Shown here piece by piece: positions 50,106 through 56,979 of a stretch of DNA of 64,000 nucleotides. The translations under genes and the position numbers were made by a program. How positions within the stretch are numbered: the first letter of the stretch is position 1; each line of letters starts with the position of its first letter. Source of the DNA: Salinispora fenicalii. GTDB taxonomy: Bacteria > Actinomycetota > Actinomycetes > Mycobacteriales > Micromonosporaceae. The stretch is from the NCBI RefSeq assembly GCF_000514815.1, contig NZ_AZWQ01000021.1, forward strand, positions 83,047 to 147,046, in the 5' to 3' direction. The notes under the pieces are model-generated. The model had not been told where the DNA came from and ran no database searches. It saw nothing but the letters and a program-made list of their open reading frames with translations.

Positions 50106-51578
50106 CTAGGGGGTGGCGCTCGCGTTGGCGGCGATCTCGGGCAGGTCGGCCGGGCCCGGGTCGGCGGCGGGCGGTGGGGTGGTCGCCGGGTTCTGCGCGG
50201 CGGCGCGGACTGCCGCGGCGACGGCCGGAGCCACCCGGGAGTCGAAGACGCTGGGGACGATGACCGTTGGGTTGATCTTCTCCTCGCCGACGACATCGGC
50301 GATGGCCTGGGCCGCGGCGATCGCCATCTCCTCCGTGAAGCCCTCGGCGTGCGCGTCCAGCATCCCCCGGAAGACACCGGGGAAGGCCAGCACGTTATTG
50401 ATCTGGTTGGGCTGGTCGGAGCGGCCGGTGGCGACCACGGCGGCGTGCTTGCGTGCCTCCCGCGGGTCAACCTCCGGGTCCGGGTTCGCCAGCGCGAAGA
50501 CGATCGCGTCCTTGGCCATGGCGGCGATGTCGTCTCCGGTGAGCAGGTTGGGGGCGCTCACGCCGATGAAGACGTCCGCGTCCCGTACCGCCCCGGCCAG
50601 GTCGCCGGAGTAGCTATCCCGGTTCGTGTGCTCGGCCAGCCACTGCCAGGCCGGGTTCAGTCCGGTCATGCCACGGTGCAGCGCACCCTGCCGGTCGTAC
50701 GCGATGATGTCGCCCACGCCCTGGCGCAGCAGCAGCTTCATGATCGCGGTGCCGGCGGCCCCCGCGCCGGAGACCACCACCCGCACCTGCGCCAGCTCCT
50801 TACCGACGACGCGGAGCGCGTTGGTCAGCGCGGCCAGCACGCAGATCGCGGTGCCGTGTTGGTCGTCGTGGAAGACCGGAATGTCCAGCGCCGCGCGCAG
50901 CTGTGCCTCGATCTCGAAGCAGCGCGGCGCCGCGATGTCCTCCAGGTTGATCCCGCCGTACGCGGGTGCGATCGCCTTGACGATCGACACGATCTCGTCG
51001 GTGTCCTGGGTGTCGAGCACCACGGGCCAGGCGTCCACCCCGCCGAAGCGCTTGAACAGTGCCGCCTTGCCCTCCATCACCGGCAACGATGCCGCTGGCC
51101 CCAGGTTGCCCAGGCCGAGCACGGCGGAGCCGTCGCTGACGACCGCCACCGTATTGCGTTTGATGGTCAGGCGCCGCGCGTCCGCCGGGTTCTCCGCGAT
51201 CGCCTGGCAGACCCGGGCCACCCCCGGGGTGTACGCCCGGGACAGCTCGTCTCGGGTGCGCAGCGCGACCTTCGGGCTGACCTCGATCTTGCCGCCGAGG
51301 TGCAGCAGGAATGTGCGGTCGGAGACCTTACGCACGTTGACCCCGTCGAGCGCGGTGAGCGCGTCAACCACCTGGTCGGCGTGGTTCGCGTCGGCAGTGT
51401 CGCAGGTCAGGTCGACGGTGACGTGGGTGTGGTCGGAGTCGACCACGTCGAGCGCGGTGACGATTGCCCCGGCCTCGCCGACCGTGGTGGTCAACCGCCC
51501 GATGGAGGAGGCATCCGCGGTTACTGCGACCCGGACCGTGATCGAGAATCCGGCACTCGGCAGTCGGGTGGTGGCCAC
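50106..51578 (-). CDS. NAD-dependent malic enzyme with N-terminal ACT domain
   Basis: A 490-residue malic enzyme that decarboxylates malate to pyruvate. The N-terminal ACT-like regulatory domain (about 1-80, TVRVAVTADASSIGRLTTTVGEAG) may sense an amino acid or other effector. Then the catalytic part: YTPGVARVCQAIAENP with the catalytic Tyr, the Lys of RNTVAVVSDGSAVLGLGNLGP, metal-binding acidic FHDDQHGTAI, and the NAD site VVVSGAGAAGTAI. The GTG at 51578 with aagga before it fits this start; the frame from 51647 adds a poor leader. Single gene, not in an operon with its neighbours. Confidence 0.93.
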   Translation of the reverse strand: MATTRLPSAGFSITVRVAVTADASSIGRLTTTVGEAGAIVTALDVVDSDHTHVTVDLTCDTADANHADQVVDALTALDGVNVRKVSDRTFLLHLGGKIEVSPKVALRTRDELSRAYTPGVARVCQAIAENPADARRLTIKRNTVAVVSDGSAVLGLGNLGPAASLPVMEGKAALFKRFGGVDAWPVVLDTQDTDEIVSIVKAIAPAYGGINLEDIAAPRCFEIEAQLRAALDIPVFHDDQHGTAICVLAALTNALRVVGKELAQVRVVVSGAGAAGTAIMKLLLRQGVGDIIAYDRQGALHRGMTGLNPAWQWLAEHTNRDSYSGDLAGAVRDADVFIGVSAPNLLTGDDIAAMAKDAIVFALANPDPEVDPREARKHAAVVATGRSDQPNQINNVLAFPGVFRGMLDAHAEGFTEEMAIAAAQAIADVVGEEKINPTVIVPSVFDSRVAPAVAAAVRAAAQNPATTPPPAADPGPADLPEIAANASATP

Positions 51579-51793
51579 ACAGTTCCTTCCGATGATGCTG
51601 AACGACTCGCCCCGCATTTCTACTCGCCCCCGGCTACCGCGCCGCATCCGACCCCGTTACCAGCCGGTAGCCCGGGCATATTGCCGATGCGGGTGGCGTT
51701 GTCACATGTCAGGATTGCTAGGAGCCGGCCGCAATTTCCCGGCAGCACGGCGGGCAAACAGCCGGCCGGCAGCAAACAGACAGGAGGCGCGGT

Positions 51794-53266
51794 TTGCGAG
51801 AGCAGGAGACCTTCCTTCCCGACGAGGGCGACGAGTTCGACGCCACCACCGGTGAATTCGAGCTGTCGGAGCGGCAGGCGCTGCGGCGGGTCCCCGGCCT
51901 CTCCACCGAGCTGACCGACATCACCGAGGTTGAGTACCGCCAGCTCCGACTGGAGCGGGTCGTCCTGGTCGGGGTATGGACCGAGGGCTCGCAGCAGGAC
52001 GCCGAGAATTCCCTCACGGAACTGGCGGCGCTGGCCGAGACGGCCGGCTCGCAGGTGCTTGAGGGGCTGATCCAGCGCCGGCAACGGCCCGACCCGGCCA
52101 CCTACGTTGGCCGCGGCAAGGTGGATGACCTGGGGGCGGCCGTGCTCTCCAGCGGCGCCGACACGGTGATTTGCGACGGGGAGCTCTCCCCGTCCCAGCT
52201 GCGCAACCTGGAGCAACGCACCAAGGTGAAGGTCGTCGATCGCACCGCCCTCATTCTGGATATCTTCGCGCAGCACGCGAAGAGCCGGGAGGGTAAGGCG
52301 CAGGTCGAGTTGGCCCAGCTGGAGTACCTGCTACCCCGGCTGCGGGGTTGGGGTGAAACCCTTTCCCGGCAGAGCGGTGGATCCGGCCGCGGCGGTGGTG
52401 CCGGCGGCGGCGTGGGCCTGCGTGGCCCGGGTGAAACCAAGTTGGAGACCGATCGACGGCGGATCCGGCATCGCATCGCCCGGCTGCGCCGGGAGATCAA
52501 AGCCATGCGCACGGTACGTCAGACCAAGCGTGCCCGTCGCTATCGCAACGAGGTGCCGGCGGTGGCCATTGCGGGCTACACGAACGCCGGCAAGTCCAGC
52601 CTGCTGAACCAGCTGACCGGGGCCGGCGTGCTGGTGGAGAACGCCCTCTTCGCCACGCTGGACCCGACGATCCGGAAGGCGATCACCTCCGACGGGCGTC
52701 ACTTCACCTTCTCCGACACGGTGGGCTTCGTCCGGCATCTGCCGCACCAGATCGTCGAGGCGTTCCGCTCCACCCTTGAGGAGGTGGCGGAGGCCGACCT
52801 GGTAGTACACGTCGTTGACGGCACGCACCCGGACCCGGAAGAGCAGGTTCGTGCCGTCCGTGCCGTGCTCGCCGAGGTGGGCGCCGACCAGCTGCCGGAG
52901 CTGCTGGTCGTCAACAAGGTCGACGCGGCTGGCGAGGAGACCCTGCTCCGGCTCAAGCGACTCTGGCCGGAGGCGGTCCTTGTCTCCGCGCACTCCGGGT
53001 ACGGCATTGACGATCTGCGCCGCTCGGTCGAGGCCCGGCTTCCCCGTCCGGCCGTGGAGGTCCGCGCGGTCCTGCCGTACGAGCGGGGTGACCTGGTGGC
53101 CCGGGCGCACCAGCAGGGCGAGGTGCTCAGTACGGCGCACCTGCCCGAGGGCACCCTGCTGCAGGCCCGGGTCGGTGCGGCGCTCGCCGCCGAGTTGGCG
53201 CCCTTCCAGTCGACCGAGGTGACCGGTCCGGAGCCGGCGACGGTGGGCTCCGGGGTGCGTTCGTAG
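51794..53266 (+). CDS. hflX: GTPase HflX
   Basis: A 490-residue GTPase of the ribosome-rescue/recycling type. The N-terminal HflX domain (GLIQRRQRPDPATYVGRGKVDDL near 100-115) is followed by a Gly-rich linker (GGSGRGGGAGGGVGLRGPGETKLETDRRRIR), and the G domain with G1 GYTNAGKSSLLN, G3 DTVGFV and G4 NKVD. It splits stalled 70S ribosomes, especially under heat stress in other bacteria. The TTG start at 51794 is set by aggagg seven bases upstream; the frame has no better ATG. Confidence 0.95.
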   Translation: MREQETFLPDEGDEFDATTGEFELSERQALRRVPGLSTELTDITEVEYRQLRLERVVLVGVWTEGSQQDAENSLTELAALAETAGSQVLEGLIQRRQRPDPATYVGRGKVDDLGAAVLSSGADTVICDGELSPSQLRNLEQRTKVKVVDRTALILDIFAQHAKSREGKAQVELAQLEYLLPRLRGWGETLSRQSGGSGRGGGAGGGVGLRGPGETKLETDRRRIRHRIARLRREIKAMRTVRQTKRARRYRNEVPAVAIAGYTNAGKSSLLNQLTGAGVLVENALFATLDPTIRKAITSDGRHFTFSDTVGFVRHLPHQIVEAFRSTLEEVAEADLVVHVVDGTHPDPEEQVRAVRAVLAEVGADQLPELLVVNKVDAAGEETLLRLKRLWPEAVLVSAHSGYGIDDLRRSVEARLPRPAVEVRAVLPYERGDLVARAHQQGEVLSTAHLPEGTLLQARVGAALAAELAPFQSTEVTGPEPATVGSGVRS

Positions 53267-53314
53267 CCGTTCAGGGTGGGCGGTGATGATCCGCTGCCAT
53301 GCGACACTAGGTGG

Positions 53315-54877
53315 ATGCGTCGCTTTCTCGCCCTGATCACGGGTGCCCTCAGCCTGCTGGGGGCAGCCGTGGTAGCCATCGGTGTAGTCCTGGTCGTGGT
53401 GCCGTCGCCGGCTGCGGCGGAGGGGCAGAAGCGTTGCACCGTCACCGACGATCGGCTGCGAGAGTTGTCCGGGCTGGTGGCCACCGAGACCGGTTACATC
53501 GTGGTCAACGACAGCACCGACGTGGAGAGCCACAGGCGGGTCTTCTTCCTGGACGCCGACTGCGAGATCACCGGGGATCCGGTCCGCTACTCCGTCGGCG
53601 GTCCCCTCGACACCGAGGATCTGGCGTTGTCGCCAGACGGAAAGACCCTCTGGGTCGCCGACACCGGCGACAACGTGACCAGCAGTAGCCGCCGGGAGCG
53701 GGTGGCGGTGTGGAGCATGCCGGTGAGCGGTGACGAAAGGCTGACGCTGCACCGCCTCGCGTACCCAGACGACGAGCCGCGGGACGCCGAGGCTCTGGTC
53801 ATCGACGATGACGGCGTCCCCGTGATCATTACCAAGGTCGCCGCCGGCAAGGCCGAGATCTTCACCGTTGATGGGGAACTACCCAGCGGCGACACCGAAC
53901 CGGGCAAGATGAAGAAGCTCGGCGAGGTGGAGCTACCGACGACCGAGACCGAGAACCCGCTCGGGGTGCTCGGACGCACGGCGATCACCGGAGCTGCCCG
54001 TTCCCCGGATGGCGCTCGGGTGGTGCTGCGTACCTACGCGGACGCCTTCGAGTACGACGTCGTTGACGGCGACCTCGTGACGGCGCTGACGACGACGGAA
54101 CCGCGGGTGACTCCGCTCGAGGATCCGTTTGGTGAGGCGATCACCTACACCCCGGACGGCAAGACCTTTCTGACCGTCTCCGACGCCGGCCAGCTCGACG
54201 ACGGCGAGCCGGTCGACGTCTTGTCGTACGCGCCGACGGCGAAGACGGAGCCAGCCCCGAACGCCGACGGATCGGAGGAGTCAGCGGCTTCCTGGTTCGA
54301 CAGCCTCTCCCTGCAGGAGGTCGCGTACCTGGTTATCGCCGCCGTGGGCCTGCTCGGTGTGGGACTGGTCGGGGCGGGCGTGACTGGCGTCGTGCGGGCC
54401 CGGCGGCGACCGGCCGAGGCTACGGGCGCCAGCAGGCCAGCCGATGACAACGGTTCCCGCGGCCCCACCGAGCGTCCCCGCGGCGCTGTTTACGGCGGTG
54501 CGCCGGCCGCCGGGGTGCGCCGGGAGCCCGGTCGGGCGGTAGCCCCGACCGACCAAGGTGGGTTTGGCGGTGGCCGTCCGGCGGAGGGGGGTAGTCCCGC
54601 TGCTGGTGTCTACGGCAGGCGGCCCGCCGATGGTGCTGGTGGGCCCCGTCCCGCTGCGGGCGCCGGTGGCGGTCGCGCGGCCGGCGGGGGGCGTGGCGGC
54701 GGTGTGTATGGCGGGGAAGCCGGTGGCGGCGTGTACGGCGGTGGTCGTGCCCAGCCACCGCGCCGCGACGGCGGTGCGGCTCCGCGCGATGGTCAGCGCC
54801 GCGAGTCCGGATCCGGCCCCAGCGGGCCCGTGTCGGAGTCGGGCGGTGGACGCGGCCACTACGGCGGCCGCTACTGA
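53315..54877 (+). CDS. Secreted, membrane-anchored beta-propeller-like protein with Gly-rich tail
   Basis: A 520-residue envelope protein. A signal peptide (LITGALSLLGAAVVAIGVVLVVV) ends near AAA at residue 35. The domain of about 300 residues has repeated beta strands with Asp-Gly pairs (DLALSPDGKTLWVADTGDN, GAARSPDGARVVLRTY, ITYTPDGKTFLTVSD), as in propeller or esterase-like phytase folds. One transmembrane span follows (VAYLVIAAVGLLGVGLVGAGVTGVV). The cytoplasmic tail is low-complexity, Gly/Pro/Arg-rich, with GGGVYGG repeats ending in HYGGRY. The enzyme activity, if any, is unknown. ATG at 53315 fits the signal peptide. Confidence 0.75.
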   Translation: MRRFLALITGALSLLGAAVVAIGVVLVVVPSPAAAEGQKRCTVTDDRLRELSGLVATETGYIVVNDSTDVESHRRVFFLDADCEITGDPVRYSVGGPLDTEDLALSPDGKTLWVADTGDNVTSSSRRERVAVWSMPVSGDERLTLHRLAYPDDEPRDAEALVIDDDGVPVIITKVAAGKAEIFTVDGELPSGDTEPGKMKKLGEVELPTTETENPLGVLGRTAITGAARSPDGARVVLRTYADAFEYDVVDGDLVTALTTTEPRVTPLEDPFGEAITYTPDGKTFLTVSDAGQLDDGEPVDVLSYAPTAKTEPAPNADGSEESAASWFDSLSLQEVAYLVIAAVGLLGVGLVGAGVTGVVRARRRPAEATGASRPADDNGSRGPTERPRGAVYGGAPAAGVRREPGRAVAPTDQGGFGGGRPAEGGSPAAGVYGRRPADGAGGPRPAAGAGGGRAAGGGRGGGVYGGEAGGGVYGGGRAQPPRRDGGAAPRDGQRRESGSGPSGPVSESGGGRGHYGGRY

Positions 54878-54920
54878 TCCGGCCAGCCACTACATGGGCC
54901 GCTACTAATCCGGCCGCTGT

Positions 54921-54986
54921 TACCGGTCCGGCCGCTGCTACGGCGGCCGGCACTACCGGTCCGGCCGCTGCTACGGCGGCCGGCAC
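54921..54986. repeat. Duplicated 33-bp hairpin unit between convergent genes (terminator-like)
   Basis: Two identical 33-base units (54921-54953 and 54954-54986) each contain an 8-bp stem (ccggccgc with gcggccgg) and a 7-base loop. They lie between the propeller-like gene and lexA, which point toward each other, so a doubled terminator is likely. Degraded copies continue into the 3' end of the upstream gene. Confidence 0.75.
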
Positions 54987-54989
54987 TGG

Positions 54990-55775
54990 TCAGATCCGTC
55001 GGAGCACCGTGACGACCCGCCCCATGATGGTGGCGTCGTCGCCCAGGATCGGGTCGAAGGCCGGGTTCTGCGGCATCAGCCAGACGTGTCCGTCCCGCCG
55101 CCGGTAGGTCTTCACCGTCGCCTCGCCGTCGAGCATGGCGGCCACGATGTCGCCGGATTCGGCGGTGGGTTGCTGCCGGACGACTACCCAGTCGCCGTCG
55201 CAGATCGCCGCGTCCAGCATCGAGTCGCCCTTGACCTGGAGCATGAAGACCTCTCCCTCGCCGACCAACTCGCGGGGGAGCGGGAAGATGTCTTCGATGG
55301 CCTGCTCGGCGAGGATCGGACCACCGGCAGCGATCCGGCCCAGCATCGGCACATAGGCCGGGACTGGTCGCTGTGCGAGTGCCGCCTCATCATCGAGAGC
55401 ATCGCCGGGGGGCCGGACGTCAACCGCGCGCGGCCGGTTTGGGTCGCGGCGCAGAAAGCCCTTCTTCTCCAGTTCTTTGAGCTGGTAGGCAACGCTGGAC
55501 GGTGACACCAGCCCGACCGCCTCGCCGATCTCGCGCACGCTCGGCGGGTAGCCGTGTCGCTCGACCCAGGTGCGAATGAAATCCAGGATTCGCCGTTGTC
55601 GAGCGGTTAGTTCAACGGTTTCCGGTTCCGGGAACGCGCTGACGACGGGGGTGACCGGGCGCACAGCGGGCGAACCGGTGCGGCCCCGCGCGGCACGTCG
55701 ACGGCGGGTGCTCGCCGTGCCCGCCTCGGTAATCTGCTGCGGGCTCTTCGGCCGGTTGGTCCGCTCCTCGGTCAC
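54990..55775 (-). CDS. lexA: SOS repressor LexA
   Basis: A 261-residue repressor. An unusual disordered N-terminal extension of about 50 residues precedes the winged-helix DNA-binding domain ([33 protein letters not shown]; the recognition helix in [16 protein letters not shown]). The cleavage site is the Ala-Gly pair in [10 protein letters not shown], and the self-cleavage dyad is Ser in [11 protein letters not shown] and Lys in [11 protein letters not shown]. RecA filaments trigger its cleavage. GTG at 55775 has gggagg seven bases upstream. A LexA site lies about 115 bases before the start, indicating autoregulation. Confidence 0.96.
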   Translation of the reverse strand: MTEERTNRPKSPQQITEAGTASTRRRRAARGRTGSPAVRPVTPVVSAFPEPETVELTARQRRILDFIRTWVERHGYPPSVREIGEAVGLVSPSSVAYQLKELEKKGFLRRDPNRPRAVDVRPPGDALDDEAALAQRPVPAYVPMLGRIAAGGPILAEQAIEDIFPLPRELVGEGEVFMLQVKGDSMLDAAICDGDWVVVRQQPTAESGDIVAAMLDGEATVKTYRRRDGHVWLMPQNPAFDPILGDDATIMGRVVTVLRRI

Positions 55776-55887
55776 GTCCGTCCTCCCTGGTCGGCGCTTG
55801 GGTGCCCCGTCGTTCGTGGTGTTGGCTCGCGGCGGAAGCCCGTCATGAGCCGGTCGTCCCTGACCGTATAGGCGAGATCAGCCTTCT

Positions 55888-55903
55888 TCAAACATCTGTA
55901 CGA
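55888..55903 (-). promoter_or_regulatory. SOS box (LexA operator) of lexA
   Basis: tcaaacatctgtacga fits TCGAAC-N4-GTTCGA at 10 of 12 fixed positions, the same quality of match as the recA site. Located in the lexA upstream region, as expected for self-repression. Confidence 0.72.
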
Positions 55904-55960
55904 CCTTGGCCGGCGTGTCGGGGTGGTTCTCGCCTGGGTCGCACTCCTGTTCTGGTAAAT

Positions 55961-55978
55961 AGTACGACGGATCGTACT
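55961..55978. promoter_or_regulatory. 18-bp palindrome in the lexA-nrdR intergenic region
   Basis: agtacga-cgga-tcgtact: two perfect 7-base arms around four bases. It is symmetric like a dimer operator but does not fit the LexA or NrdR sites. The 570 bases between the divergent lexA and nrdR genes (55776-56345) hold this element, the SOS box and possible NrdR sites, and no gene. Confidence 0.5.
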
Positions 55979-56174
55979 TGTGTTCTAATTCTGGGCTTGC
56001 GGGATGGTTGGCCGGAGTAGCCCGTAGCGATTCGGGGGTGCGGAGGGTTGGAGTTCTCGGTGGCGTTTGGGACCGGCCAGGCGGGCCACGTAGGTGGGGT
56101 GAGCCAGGTCGCTTGGTGACGCGCCGGACAGGCTCGCCAACTTGACCTCAGTTCCCGGGCGGCATACGGTCGAC

Positions 56175-56213
56175 CCCTAGATGTAGTAGTCATTGGGCAA
56201 TAGTTGCCTATAG
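56175..56213 (+). promoter_or_regulatory. Possible NrdR boxes upstream of nrdR-nrdJ
   Basis: ccctagatgtagtag (56175-56189) and caatagttgcctatag (56198-56213) loosely resemble the partly palindromic NrdR site (acaCTATATATAGtgt type). The spacing between the two is about 24 bases and not the usual multiple of a helical turn found for pairs, so this is weak. Confidence 0.3.
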
Positions 56214-56345
56214 GTTGGGTTCGACTACGGACCGCACTTCATCCGCCAGCACGGCGAAGACCGTCGAAAGGACGGCTCCGCCGTGGTGACGCGTGTCCGG
56301 GTGCGGCCCGGTTCGGCCCATGGCCGATGAAGGAGGTCGGGCTCC

Positions 56346-56810
56346 ATGCGGTGTCCGTATTGCCGGCACCCCGACTCCCGGGTCGTCGACTCGCGGGAAG
56401 CCGACGACGGCCAGCTGATCCGGCGCCGGCGGTCCTGCCCAGAGTGTGGCAAACGGTTCACCACGGTGGAGGAGGCGGTCCTCGCGGTCGTCAAACGCAG
56501 CGGGGTCACCGAACCCTTCAGTCGTACGAAGATCATCGGCGGGGTGCGCAAGGCGTGCCAGGGCCGTCCAGTTGACGACGACTCCATTGCCCTGCTGGCG
56601 CAGAAGGTCGAGGAGACCGTACGGGCTAAGGGCGCTGCCGAGCTTCCCAGCCATGAGGTCGGGCTGGCCATCCTGGGGCCGCTGCGGGACCTGGACGAGG
56701 TGGCCTACCTCCGCTTTGCCAGCGTCTACCGGTCGTTCGAGTCGCTGGCCGACTTCGAGCGAGAGATCGAGACGCTGCGGACCGCGGCGCAGGTCCGCGA
56801 GGGAGGCTGA
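56346..56810 (+). CDS. nrdR: Ribonucleotide reductase repressor NrdR
   Basis: A 154-residue repressor. N-terminal zinc ribbon ([17 protein letters not shown]...[16 protein letters not shown], four Cys) that binds DNA, then the ATP-cone domain ([20 protein letters not shown]) that senses ATP or dATP. It represses reductase genes when dATP is high. The ATG has aaggaggt nine bases upstream. It precedes the class II reductase gene nrdJ, which is its expected target; a 169-base spacer with repeats separates them. Confidence 0.97.
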   Translation: MRCPYCRHPDSRVVDSREADDGQLIRRRRSCPECGKRFTTVEEAVLAVVKRSGVTEPFSRTKIIGGVRKACQGRPVDDDSIALLAQKVEETVRAKGAAELPSHEVGLAILGPLRDLDEVAYLRFASVYRSFESLADFEREIETLRTAAQVREGG

Positions 56811-56840
56811 GGCGGTCGGGGCAGCCGGCCCACCAGACAG

Positions 56841-56970
56841 GACCGCGCGTGAGGCGCGGACGGGTTTGACGGTTAGACCGCGCGTGAGGCGCGGACGGGT
56901 TTGACGGTTAGACCGCGCGTGAGGCGCGGACAGGTTTGACGGTAAGGCCGCGTGCAGGACGCGGACGAGG
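56841..56970 (+). repeat. Tandem 35-bp hairpin repeats between nrdR and nrdJ
   Basis: Three copies of a 35-base unit (56841, 56876, 56911) and a fourth shorter one (56946-56970). Each holds a hairpin ccgcgc-gtgag-gcgcgg. In the fourth copy it reads ccgcgt-gcagg-acgcgg: the last pair of the stem changed on both sides and the pairing is kept. The array lies in the transcript just before nrdJ, so a role in RNA structure is likely. It is not CRISPR: no spacers are present and the unit is contiguous. Confidence 0.88.
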
Positions 56971-56979
56971 GGCGATGAG

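Noticed and set aside
56841-56970. Repeats between nrdR and nrdJ taken as a CRISPR array
   Set aside because: The 35-base units are directly adjacent, with no spacers, and no cas genes are nearby.
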